A DNA stretch of 16,452 bases from an uncultured Hyphomicrobiales bacterium (GTDB lineage Bacteria; Pseudomonadota; Alphaproteobacteria; Rhizobiales; Xanthobacteraceae). This document shows, piece by piece, positions 7,056 through 14,087 of this stretch; within the stretch, counting starts at the first letter, position 1, and every line of letters begins with the position of its first letter. The notes below the pieces were generated by a model that saw only the letters and a program-made list of their open reading frames with translations, was not told the origin of the DNA and did no database searches. The translations under genes and the position numbers were made by a program. Where the stretch lies: NCBI GenBank assembly GCA_903891395.1, contig CAITEM010000628.1, positions 1 to 16,452 of the forward strand, given 5' to 3'.

Positions 7056-7076
7056 GTAAAATGGGGAGGACGACGC

Positions 7077-7544
7077 ATGCTGATGACAGCATTGCTCATC
7101 GTTCACGGCTTGGTGGCGGTCGCGCTGCTCGGCGCGGTGACGCATCAGGCGGCGGCGGTGTGGTGGCCGGTGCGCGCTGGCGCCGGCGGAAATTTTGTCG
7201 ATCGTTTCCGGGCGGTGTCGTTGAAATCTTACGTCAACGCCATCGTCGTGCTGTATCTGGCAACGGCGCTGCTCGGCGCCATCATCTACACGCACTACAC
7301 AATCAGCGCGCGGATCGCGATCATCCAGCTCCAGCTCTGGAAGCCGTACGGCCTGTTCGAGATCAAAGAGCACTTCGCCGCGATCGGGCTCGCCACGCTG
7401 CCGGCCTATTGGTATTTCTGGCGGCAGCCGGGCACGGATTACGCCCGTGTGCGCGCGATGCTGACCGCGATACTCACCTTTATCGTCTGGTGGAATTTCT
7501 TGATCGGGCACATCCTCAACAACATCCGGGGGTTCGGGTCATGA
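7077..7544 (+). CDS. Uncharacterised four-helix membrane protein with conserved-looking histidines
   Basis: A 155-residue integral membrane protein that I do not recognise. Four hydrophobic segments can be seen, near residues 4-28, 52-74, 98-115 and 127-148. Histidines sit in or at the ends of these segments (His10, His23, His73, His99, His145), an arrangement also seen in small membrane haem proteins. Haem binding is only inference. The start is well defined by GGGGAGGA (7063-7070) six bases before ATG 7077. The stop overlaps the next membrane gene by four bases (ATGA), so the two products are probably made together and may form a complex. It is the first gene of a four-gene packed run ending in a secreted amidohydrolase. 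Confidence 0.72.
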   Translation: MLMTALLIVHGLVAVALLGAVTHQAAAVWWPVRAGAGGNFVDRFRAVSLKSYVNAIVVLYLATALLGAIIYTHYTISARIAIIQLQLWKPYGLFEIKEHFAAIGLATLPAYWYFWRQPGTDYARVRAMLTAILTFIVWWNFLIGHILNNIRGFGS

Positions 7545-7879
7545 CGGCATCGCGCACCTTCGGCGTCTTTGCGATCGTTTTCGCCATCGTCTATCCGATC
7601 GTTTATGTGATCGCGACGGAAGTGAACCTGGCGCTGTTCACTTATCATCCGGCGCTGGGCGAGTTCGGCCTTGGCCCGAACGCGCCGCGCAACGGCCCGG
7701 CCATGTACTGGTTCGGCTGGATGACGACGTCGGCGCTGTGTGCCCTGGTTGTCGCCGTGATCGCCGCCTATCTGCCGGAGCGCCTGACGAAGCGGCTGCC
7801 GGCGACATTGGCATGGCTGGTACCCCTGGCCGGGATGATCGCCGCCGCCGGGTTGATGACGAAGTATTTCGTCCGTTGA
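7541..7879 (+). CDS. Uncharacterised small membrane protein
   Basis: A 112-residue protein with three hydrophobic segments (about residues 6-33, 54-77 and 87-107), ending in the charged tail TKYFVR. No family is recognised. The frame extends upstream through the preceding gene to 7061, but that is an overlapping shadow. ATG 7541 overlaps the stop of the 155-residue membrane protein in the ATGA arrangement. A region of about 20 residues between helices 1 and 2 (YHPALGEFGLGPNAPRNGP) is polar and glycine/proline rich and may be exposed. Context suggests a partner of the upstream four-helix protein. Only seven bases separate it from the next gene. Confidence 0.68.
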   Translation: MTASRTFGVFAIVFAIVYPIVYVIATEVNLALFTYHPALGEFGLGPNAPRNGPAMYWFGWMTTSALCALVVAVIAAYLPERLTKRLPATLAWLVPLAGMIAAAGLMTKYFVR

Positions 7880-7886
7880 AAGGCGC

Positions 7887-8264
7887 ATGCGCGTGAAACG
7901 CCTGGTTTTGACGATGGTGCTGATGATGGCGGCCGGTCAGGCGCTGGCCGGTGGTGACGAGTACGATGGCGCCAACGACACCGATTTGCTTGGCCCGGCC
8001 TATTTCGGCTTCGTGCGCGACGTCAAAGGCGCGCCAGTCCCCGACGCCGACGTCGTGTTGCGCCCGAAGAACGGCGATCCCGTCACGATCCAGAGCAATT
8101 TGATCGGCCTGTTCCGCAGCCACATCGCCAAAGGCGTCTCACCGGACGACGTCGACGTGACCTGCGCCAAGAGCGGCTACAAGCAGACCCGCGTGTTCCG
8201 CCGCACACCACCCGGCAGCAAGGACATGTTCATAGAGGTCGACTGCACCCTGCAGCGTCTTTAG
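7887..8264 (+). CDS. Secreted single-domain protein, carboxypeptidase-regulatory-like fold
   Basis: A 125-residue exported protein. The N-terminus MRVKRLVLTMVLMMAAGQALA is a typical signal peptide with cleavage after ALA (residue 22). The mature part contains FGFVRDVKGAPVPDADVVL followed by a Gly-Leu-Phe-Arg step (IGLFRSHI), the pattern of the carboxypeptidase D regulatory-like, Ig-type beta-sandwich. A CAKSGYKQ strand and a C-terminal Cys could form a disulfide (two Cys in the mature protein). Such domains usually bind or present other proteins or sugars and are not enzymes. It lies between two membrane proteins and a secreted amidohydrolase, with gaps of 7 and 8 bases, so co-expression is likely. 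The fold assignment is by pattern only. Confidence 0.7.
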   Translation: MRVKRLVLTMVLMMAAGQALAGGDEYDGANDTDLLGPAYFGFVRDVKGAPVPDADVVLRPKNGDPVTIQSNLIGLFRSHIAKGVSPDDVDVTCAKSGYKQTRVFRRTPPGSKDMFIEVDCTLQRL

Positions 8265-8272
8265 GTGCGGCG

Positions 8273-9979
8273 GTGATCAGGCCGGCGGCGTGCATTGTCG
8301 GGCTGCTGCTGGGGCTTTGCTGTCTGGCCCGAGCCCAGCCGGCGGACACAGCGCCTGACACCGTTTTGCTCAATGGCAAGATCGTCACGCTGGAGAGCGC
8401 CGCGCCGCTGGTGCAGGCGCTTGCCGTGCGCAACGGCCGCATTGCGGCGGTCGGCGGCTCAAAGGATATCCGCGCGTTGGCGGGCCCGAACACGAAGATC
8501 ATCGATCTCGACGGGCGCACGGTCATTCCTGGGTTGATCGATTCCCATATCCACGCCATCCGCGCCGGCCTGACTTTCACAACAGAAGTACAATGGATCG
8601 GTGTACCCACTTTGGCCGCCGCGCTCGAACGCATTCGGACCGCCGCGCAAAAGACGCCGAAAGGCACTTGGCTGGTGGTGGCCGGCGGCTGGAGCGAGCG
8701 GCAATTCGTTGAGGATCGTTGGCCGACGCAAGCCGAAATCGCCGAAGCGGCGCCGGACCACCATGTCTACATACAATTGCTCTATAGCCGGGTGCTGCTC
8801 GATCCCGGCGGTTTTGACGCGCTCGGCATCGCCGCCGATCCAGTGCTGACGGCCGACGTCGCGATCGAACGAGATCGGGCCGGACAGCCGACTGGATGGC
8901 TGACCGGCAACAACCGCGCGATCAGCAATCTGTTCAACAGGCTGCCGCGCCCGACCTTCGAGCAGAAAGTCGCCGGCACCCGCGCCTTCTTTCGCGAACT
9001 CAACAGCCTCGGCCTGACGGGCGTCATCGATCCTGGCGGCTACAATCTGTCGGTCCCCGACTATCAGCCGCTGTTCCAGGTCTGGCGCGACGGCGGACTG
9101 ACCTTGCGCGTCGTGTACAGCCTGTGCGCGCCGCGCCGCGATCATGAGCTCGAGGATCTGCAGGATCTCACTCAGGTTCTGCCGATGGGTTTTGGCGACG
9201 ACTGGTTGCGTTTCAACGGCATCGGCGAAACCGTCACCTGGGGCATGTACAACAACGAAGCGCCGTCCGAGGCGCAGAAGGAGCAGCTTTATCAGACGTT
9301 GCGCTGGGCGGCGTCGCGCGGCATGGAGGCGACGTTCCATTGGCACAACGACCGCTCGGTCCACCATCTGCTTGAGGTGCTTGAGCGCGTCGACGGCGAA
9401 ACGCCGGTCGCGCCGCTGCGCTGGTCGGTGGCGCATTTGAATGACGCATCGCTCGATAGTCTGCGCCGGATGAAAGCCATGGGTGTCGGCTGGCTGATGC
9501 AGAACGCGCTGTATTTTCGCGGCGAGGCATTTCTCGGCCAACGGGGCGCCGAAGCGGCGCGGCTGTCTCCGCCGGTTGTGACCGCGCTAAACATGGGGCT
9601 TCACGTCGGTGGCGGGACCGACGCGCACCGCGTTATGTCCTTCAATCCTTTCGTTTCTCTGCAATGGATGCTCGACGGCCGCACCGTGAGTGGTGTCTCG
9701 ATGCGCGCCCCAGAGGAACTGCCGACGCGCGAACAGGCGCTGCGGCTATATACGCTCGGCAGTGCCTGGTTCGCGCATGACGACGACCGGCGCGGCTCGC
9801 TGGCCGTCGGCAAGCTTGCCGATCTGGCCGTGCTCAGCCGCGATTACATGACGGTGCCGATTGGTGAAATCGGCGGTTTGCGTTCGCTGCTGACCCTGGT
9901 CGGCGGGCGCATCGTCTACGCGGCGGGCGACTATGCCGCGTTCGAAACGCCGTCCGGCACTAGACCTGCTCGGCGTTGA
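8273..9979 (+). CDS. Exported amidohydrolase, YtcJ/amidohydrolase-3 type
   Basis: A 568-residue metal-dependent hydrolase of the amidohydrolase superfamily. It begins at GTG with a clear signal peptide (MIRPAACIVGLLLGLCCLARA, cleavage after residue 21), so it probably acts in the periplasm. The N-terminal composite domain has VLLNGKIVTLESA and DGRTVIPGLIDSHIHA, with metal ligands His92 and His94. Later ligands are His356/His358 in FHWHND, His388 in AHLND and Asp450 in GGTDAHR. The C-terminus has the usual GKLADLAVLSRD block. Hydrolysis of an amide or cyclic amide is likely; the substrate is unknown. It is the last gene of the four-gene run from 7077 and overlaps the convergent membrane gene by 20 bases. 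Confidence 0.88.
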   Translation: MIRPAACIVGLLLGLCCLARAQPADTAPDTVLLNGKIVTLESAAPLVQALAVRNGRIAAVGGSKDIRALAGPNTKIIDLDGRTVIPGLIDSHIHAIRAGLTFTTEVQWIGVPTLAAALERIRTAAQKTPKGTWLVVAGGWSERQFVEDRWPTQAEIAEAAPDHHVYIQLLYSRVLLDPGGFDALGIAADPVLTADVAIERDRAGQPTGWLTGNNRAISNLFNRLPRPTFEQKVAGTRAFFRELNSLGLTGVIDPGGYNLSVPDYQPLFQVWRDGGLTLRVVYSLCAPRRDHELEDLQDLTQVLPMGFGDDWLRFNGIGETVTWGMYNNEAPSEAQKEQLYQTLRWAASRGMEATFHWHNDRSVHHLLEVLERVDGETPVAPLRWSVAHLNDASLDSLRRMKAMGVGWLMQNALYFRGEAFLGQRGAEAARLSPPVVTALNMGLHVGGGTDAHRVMSFNPFVSLQWMLDGRTVSGVSMRAPEELPTREQALRLYTLGSAWFAHDDDRRGSLAVGKLADLAVLSRDYMTVPIGEIGGLRSLLTLVGGRIVYAAGDYAAFETPSGTRPARR

Positions 9980-10403
9980 GATAAGCGAGCCGCGCGCCGC
10001 AGAAGGCGCAGATACAGCCGAGCGCGAAGGCGATCAGCCCGGCGACCACGTCCACCGTGCCGCCGAGATTGCCGGTCTTGCTCATGATGCCGCCGGCGGT
10101 GGCAACGGCGAAAACGACGCCGATCAAGAAGCGTTGCGCCAGCCGGTAGACGAATTCGCGTTCGCGCACCGCCGCGATCAGGTAGGCGCCGGTGCCCCAG
10201 CCGCCGACAAAGCCGGCGGCGGCGATGGCCCACCAGGCCAGCGCCGAAACCAGTTGCTGCGGATGGCCGGTCGCGCCGTCGCGCAACACCGCGTCGAGGC
10301 CGACGCCGAATACCGTCAGCACGATATGCATCGCCAGCGCCGCGAACACGCCGCAGGCGATGGCTGCGGCATAATGCAATCTGCGGAGGGCGTCGGTATC
10401 CAT
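9960..10403 (-). CDS. Uncharacterised four-helix membrane protein
   Basis: A 147-residue integral membrane protein with four hydrophobic segments: after LRRLHYAAA, the SALAWWAIAAAGFVGGWG segment, FLIGVVFAVATAGGIM, and VVAGLIAFALGCICAFCGARL. I cannot name a family. The second helix is rich in Gly and Ala, which suggests close helix packing. ATG 10403 is taken as the start because the sequence is protein-like from MDTDALRRL onward. ATGs at 10436 and 10460 in the same frame are alternatives, and none has a strong ribosome site. The 3' end overlaps the amidohydrolase gene by 20 bases in convergent orientation. The 54-residue gene lies about 100 bases upstream on the same strand. Confidence 0.65.
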   Translation of the reverse strand: MDTDALRRLHYAAAIACGVFAALAMHIVLTVFGVGLDAVLRDGATGHPQQLVSALAWWAIAAAGFVGGWGTGAYLIAAVREREFVYRLAQRFLIGVVFAVATAGGIMSKTGNLGGTVDVVAGLIAFALGCICAFCGARLAYLNAEQV

Positions 10404-10502
10404 GGCAAGCGTCCGAAACGGCAACGGCGACGACATTTGTCGCCGCCGCACCATATCCAATCGCGCAACGTCGCGCGAACCGCGTGTTTCGGCGCTTAAG
10501 GG

Positions 10503-10667
10503 CTAAGCTGCCGCGCGCGGCAACGAGTTCAGCAAGTCGTGAAATTCGCGCTCCAGCGCATCGAGCGCCGCCCGGCGCGCCGGTGTCAGCGAAGTCTCGT
10601 TTTTGTTGTCTTCAGTTGTACGCACGTCGGACTGGAATACTGGGTAGTCCACCGCGTCCAGGCTCAT
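10503..10667 (-). CDS. Small hypothetical protein (54 residues)
   Basis: A small soluble acidic protein, not recognised. It has a polar N-terminal half and a likely amphipathic helix, TPARRAALDALEREFHDLL. The frame opens at 10694, but ATG 10667 is preferred because GGGGGA lies five bases upstream on the - strand and the ATG further up has none. No Cys and no membrane segment. It could be transcribed together with the downstream four-helix membrane gene. The clean ribosome site and helix-forming composition support a real gene, though conservation cannot be judged here. Confidence 0.55.
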   Translation of the reverse strand: MSLDAVDYPVFQSDVRTTEDNKNETSLTPARRAALDALEREFHDLLNSLPRAAA

Positions 10668-10729
10668 TGCGTCCCCCGTTGCTCTCCGAATCAAACAAGA
10701 CGTATCTGAGTCGCGGCAGGCGCAAAATC

Positions 10730-10738
10730 TGTGGATAA
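10730..10738 (-). promoter_or_regulatory. Perfect consensus DnaA box, isolated
   Basis: The - strand reads TTATCCACA, identical to the strongest DnaA-binding 9-mer, in the 120-base gap between the 54-residue gene and the tartrate-dehydratase-like gene. An AT-rich patch (AATTTTAATTGATC) lies a few bases away at about 10744-10757. No other copy was seen in the window, so this is not an origin. It may be a regulatory DnaA site or chance. Confidence 0.3.
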
Positions 10739-10787
10739 GCCCGGAATTTTAATTGATCCATCTGTGACATTTTCGCGACAGGTGCCG

Positions 10788-11954
10788 TTAGTCGGCGAGT
10801 TCGCGCATGATTTTGTACAGTGCGGCCTGACCTTCGAAGCCGATACCCGGACGTTCGGACAGCGTGATCGCCCCGTTTTCGACGCGGGCGTCGTCGGCAA
10901 AGCCGCCGAAATCGCCGAACACACCGGGGTACGATTCGGCGCCGCCGAGACCGAAGCCGGCCGCGATCGATAGCGACATCTGGTTACCGCCATGCGGCAG
11001 CAGCGACGTCCGCTGCCAGCCGCGCGCGGCCAGCATATCGAGCGTCCTGGCGTATTGCCCGATGCCGTAGGCCTGCGGCGGATCGACCTGGACAATGTCG
11101 CGGTCGGCGCGCCAGCCGCCGAAGTGCACCAGATTGGCGACGTCTTGCGTCGAATAGAGATTTTCGCCGGTCGCAAGCGATGGCGCATAGACGCTGGCCA
11201 GTTCGGCATGCAGCGCAAGATCGAGCGGGTGGCAAGGCTCTTCGAACCAGTGCAGCTTGAACGGCGCCAGCGCCTTGGCGTAGGCCAGTGCCTCGTCGCG
11301 CTGGAATTTGCCGTTGGCGTCGACCGCGAGATGCTCGCCGGAGCCGACGACGTCGAGCACCGCCTCGAGTCGCTTGACGTCCTGATCGAGCGGCAGGCCG
11401 CCGACTTTCATTTTCACCAGGGTGTAGCCGGCGTCGAGATGGCGGCGCATCTCGTCCTGCAGGTCCTTGATGGTCTGTCCGGGCCAGTACCAGCCACCGC
11501 CGACATAGCAGAACACCTGGTCGGGCACCTTGCCGCCGCTGAAGCGTTCCGCCAGCACGCGGTGCAGCGGCTTGTCGGCGATCTTGGCGACGGCGTCCCA
11601 GACCGCGACGTCGATGGTGCCGATGCCGATCGAGCGTTCGGCGTCGCCGCCGATCTTCTCCCGCCGCATCATGGCGGCGACGATCTTGTCGGGGTCTAGA
11701 TTTTTGCCGGATGCATCGAGCAGCGTGTCTGGCGCCGCCGCCATGATGCGCGGGATGAAGCGTTCGCGCATCTGCGCGCCGCAGGCATAGCGGCCGGTGG
11801 AATTGAAGGCGAAGCCGCACACCGGCTTGCCGTCGCGGATCACGTCGGTGATGACGGCGACCACCGACGTCGTCATTTCGGAGAAATCGAAGCTCGAATT
11901 GGCGAGCTTCGATTTCAGCGGGATCGCGGTTTCACGGATGTCGACGATACGCAT
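10788..11954 (-). CDS. D-tartrate dehydratase-like enolase-superfamily enzyme
   Basis: A 388-residue enolase-superfamily protein that closely resembles, from memory, the characterised D(-)-tartrate dehydratase of Bradyrhizobium japonicum over its whole length (shared stretches such as GRYACG...MRERFIPRI and GTIDVAVWDA). That enzyme dehydrates D-tartrate to oxaloacetate. Active-site residues are present: the KMK pair Lys181/Lys183, metal ligands Asp212 (VDANGKF), Glu238 or Glu239 (WFEEP) and Glu264 (TGENLYS), and His321 in PHGGNQM. These sit one position off the reference Lys184 and His322. Two active-site neighbours differ (KMK for KKK, PHGGN for PHGGH), so a related hydroxy acid could be the substrate. 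It is upstream-linked to a Bug protein and BKACE on the same strand. Confidence 0.82.
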   Translation of the reverse strand: MRIVDIRETAIPLKSKLANSSFDFSEMTTSVVAVITDVIRDGKPVCGFAFNSTGRYACGAQMRERFIPRIMAAAPDTLLDASGKNLDPDKIVAAMMRREKIGGDAERSIGIGTIDVAVWDAVAKIADKPLHRVLAERFSGGKVPDQVFCYVGGGWYWPGQTIKDLQDEMRRHLDAGYTLVKMKVGGLPLDQDVKRLEAVLDVVGSGEHLAVDANGKFQRDEALAYAKALAPFKLHWFEEPCHPLDLALHAELASVYAPSLATGENLYSTQDVANLVHFGGWRADRDIVQVDPPQAYGIGQYARTLDMLAARGWQRTSLLPHGGNQMSLSIAAGFGLGGAESYPGVFGDFGGFADDARVENGAITLSERPGIGFEGQAALYKIMRELAD

Positions 11955-11960
11955 GCTTTG

Positions 11961-12067
11961 TCATTCCGGAGCGCCGCGAAGCGGCGAGCCCGGAATCCAT
12001 ATTCACGGGCAGGGGTTATGGATTCCGGGCCCGCGCCCATAGCGCGGAAAGGCGCGCCCCGGAATGA
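11961..12067. repeat. Compound palindromic intergenic repeat
   Basis: A 107-base nested palindrome between two co-directional genes. Outer arms are TCATTCCGG (11961-11969) and CCGGAATGA (12059-12067). Inner arms are CCCGGAATCCAT (11989-12000) and ATGGATTCCGGG (12018-12029). A further hairpin, CGCCGC-GAA-GCGGCG, lies at 11972-11986. The arm words match the multi-copy repeats found between genes in Bradyrhizobium and Rhodopseudomonas relatives. In RNA it would fold into a strong branched structure and may limit read-through or stabilise transcript ends. Confidence 0.8.
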
Positions 12068-12076
12068 CGGAGGAAG

Positions 12077-13051
12077 TTATTCGATCTTCGGCACCTTGGC
12101 GTCCTTGATGACGCCGCTCCACTTCTCGACGTCGGTCTTGATGTAGGTGGCGAACTCGGCCGGGGTGTTGGCAACCACGTCGAAGCCAAGCTGCGCGCAC
12201 TTCTCCTTGACGTCGGGAAGCTGCATCGCCTTGACGATCTCGCGGTTGAGCAGATCGACGATGTCCTTCGGCGTGCCGGCGGCGACGAACACGCCCTGCA
12301 TGGTTTCGGATTCCTGACCCTTGAAGCCGGCTTCCGCCATGGTCGGCACGTCGGGCAACGTCGCCGAACGTTTCGCGGAAGTGACGGCCAGAGCGCGTAA
12401 GGTGCCGCCCTGGACCTGAGGCGCCGCCGGCGGCAGCGCCGAGAAGGCGACCGGCGTGTGGTTGCCGACGGTGGACTGAATCGCCGGACCGGCGCCGCCA
12501 AACGGCACGCTGGCGAGTTCGAGTTTGTTGGTCAGCTTGAACAATTCCGCGGCCAGTTGCGGCGTGGTGCCGATGCCGGGATTGGCGATGCTGTATTTGC
12601 TCGGATCGGCCTTGAGCAGAGCCACCAGTTCCTTGACGTTCTTGGCCGGCACGGCGGCGTTCACGACCAGGATATTCGGCGACGCGGCGGCCAGTGTAAT
12701 CGGTGCGAAGTCCTTGAAGGCGTCATAGGGGTTCTTGGCGTAGAGGCTCGGGTTGACCGTATAGCTCGAACTCGCCACCAGGATGGTGTAGCCGTCGGGC
12801 GCGGAGCGGGCGACCTGCATCATGCCGATATTGCCGCCGGCGCCGGGGTGGTTCTCGACGAAGAACTGCTGCTTGAGCGCTTCCGACAGTTTCTGCGCGA
12901 TCAGCCGCGCCATGACGTCGGTCGGACCGGCGGGCGCGAAGGGCACCACGATCTTGACCGGCTTGTCGGGATAGGCGGCGGCAGCCGGCACAAGACCCAG
13001 CGCCGACAGCAGCGCCGCGGCGGCGCTCAATTTTGCGAAAGTCCGGATCAT
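12077..13051 (-). CDS. Tripartite tricarboxylate transporter substrate-binding protein (Bug/TctC family)
   Basis: A 324-residue periplasmic carboxylate-binding protein, second of its family here. The signal peptide runs from MIRTFAKLSAAAALL to PAAAA, with cleavage near residue 26, a Sec type without a twin arginine. Mature blocks are YPDKPVKIVVPFAPAGPTD, HPGAGGNIGMMQVARSAPDG and LPDVPTMAEAGF. ATG 13051 is the start because GGGAGGA (complement of 13058-13064) lies six bases upstream. A TTG two codons earlier would have no room for a ribosome site. It sits between the BKACE gene and the tartrate-dehydratase-like gene. The compound repeat separates it from the latter. The ligand is probably the acid those enzymes handle. 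No TctA/TctB genes are nearby. Confidence 0.92.
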   Translation of the reverse strand: MIRTFAKLSAAAALLSALGLVPAAAAYPDKPVKIVVPFAPAGPTDVMARLIAQKLSEALKQQFFVENHPGAGGNIGMMQVARSAPDGYTILVASSSYTVNPSLYAKNPYDAFKDFAPITLAAASPNILVVNAAVPAKNVKELVALLKADPSKYSIANPGIGTTPQLAAELFKLTNKLELASVPFGGAGPAIQSTVGNHTPVAFSALPPAAPQVQGGTLRALAVTSAKRSATLPDVPTMAEAGFKGQESETMQGVFVAAGTPKDIVDLLNREIVKAMQLPDVKEKCAQLGFDVVANTPAEFATYIKTDVEKWSGVIKDAKVPKIE

Positions 13052-13108
13052 CCTCAATCCTCCCTTTGTTGCGCCGGCACTATTGAGAACGGCCGGCTTT
13101 CGGTCAGT

Positions 13109-14005
13109 TTAACGCCGAAGCCCGAGAATTTCCCGGGCTTCTTTCGCGGTCGCCAGTTCGGCGCCGAGGTCGTCCAGGATGCGCACCGCCTTTTCGCATA
13201 GTTCGGCATTGTCCCGCGTCAGCTTGCTTTTGCTGATGTAGACGTTGTCCTCCATGCCGACCCGGACATGGCCGCCGAGGAACCAGGCCGCCGTCAGCGC
13301 CGGGAATTCCCAGCGGCCGATGGCGAAAGCTGCCCAGTTCGCATCTTTCGGCAATAGCGAGTGCGCGTACATCAGGGTCTGCGGTGTCGAGACGAAGCCG
13401 TAGCGCACGCCCATCACGATCTGGAACAGTGGCGGGCTTTTCAGGACGCCGGAACCGAGCAGAACGTTGGCCAGCTGAATATCGCCGGAATCGAACACTT
13501 CCAGTTCAGGCAGCGATCCAGCCTTGTAGATCTCGTTGGCCATACTGGAAACGTTTTCAGGCGTGTTGATCACCGCCGCCGAGCCCGACCACATGGTGTT
13601 GAGGTCGAGCGTGGCGATGTCCGGCTTGAGTTCGACGATGTGTTCGACGCGCTTGAGCGGATGGATCAGCGTGCTGCCGGGGCCTGCGACGCGGGGATCT
13701 TCCTTGCTCGGTACGAAACGTCCGCCGGCGCCGGTCGTCAGGTTGATGATGAGGTCGGAATTCTTGTCGCGGATGCGATCGACGGTCTCGCGGTAATGCG
13801 CGAGCTCCATGCTCGGCCGCCCGTCGGGATAGCGCACATGGAGATGCGCGATGGCCGCGCCCGCTTTGGCCGATTCCAGCGCGGCATTGGCGATCTGCTC
13901 GGGCGTGCAGGGCAGGTCGGGGTGCTGTTCGACCGTCGTCAGGTTGCCGGTGACGGCGACGGAAAGAATTGTTTTCTTGCTCTTTTTGGGCTGCGCGTCG
14001 GCCAT
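13109..14005 (-). CDS. Beta-keto acid cleavage enzyme (BKACE, DUF849)
   Basis: A 298-residue member of the BKACE family. These zinc TIM-barrel enzymes condense a beta-keto acid with acetyl-CoA to give acetoacetate and a new CoA ester; 3-keto-5-aminohexanoate cleavage enzyme is the founder. Zinc-site motifs are HLH (His54, His56) within AHLHVRYPDGRP, and the late block GGHVRVGMEDN with His246 and Glu252. A short basic N-terminal extension (KKSKK) precedes the first strand. Length is normal. The start at 14005 has AGGA nine bases upstream. It is transcribed divergently from tetR, and an inverted repeat lies in the 82-base gap between them. The subfamily and hence the keto acid cannot be set by eye. 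Confidence 0.9.
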   Translation of the reverse strand: MADAQPKKSKKTILSVAVTGNLTTVEQHPDLPCTPEQIANAALESAKAGAAIAHLHVRYPDGRPSMELAHYRETVDRIRDKNSDLIINLTTGAGGRFVPSKEDPRVAGPGSTLIHPLKRVEHIVELKPDIATLDLNTMWSGSAAVINTPENVSSMANEIYKAGSLPELEVFDSGDIQLANVLLGSGVLKSPPLFQIVMGVRYGFVSTPQTLMYAHSLLPKDANWAAFAIGRWEFPALTAAWFLGGHVRVGMEDNVYISKSKLTRDNAELCEKAVRILDDLGAELATAKEAREILGLRR

Positions 14006-14024
14006 CGCTTTTCATCCTGACGAA

Positions 14025-14053
14025 TTGACAATAAACAAACGACTGTTTACATC
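14025..14053 (+). promoter_or_regulatory. Predicted tetR promoter containing an operator palindrome
   Basis: A perfect -35 TTGACA (14025-14030) is followed after 17 bases by a weak -10 TACATC (14048-14053). The spacer contains the inverted repeat TAAACA (14032-14037), AACGAC, TGTTTA (14044-14049), an 18-base 6-6-6 site of the size TetR dimers bind. A repressor bound there would block tetR itself and probably the divergent BKACE promoter. Confidence 0.6.
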
Positions 14054-14087
14054 GGCGTTCTTTCAAATCGGCGATGGTGAGTCAAGC

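Noticed and set aside
8459..9541. 360-codon - strand open frame inside the amidohydrolase gene
   Set aside because: The amidohydrolase is supported by several metal motifs; the antisense product is low-complexity Arg/His-rich.
10992..11699. 235-codon + strand open frame inside the tartrate-dehydratase-like gene
   Set aside because: Antisense shadow of a gene with all catalytic residues in place.
13361..14020. 219-codon + strand open frame over the BKACE gene
   Set aside because: Antisense shadow; BKACE motifs on the - strand are clear.
13851..14087. Longer tetR product starting at 13851
   Set aside because: It would run antisense through BKACE and through the likely promoter and operator; the HTH domain fits a start at 14088.
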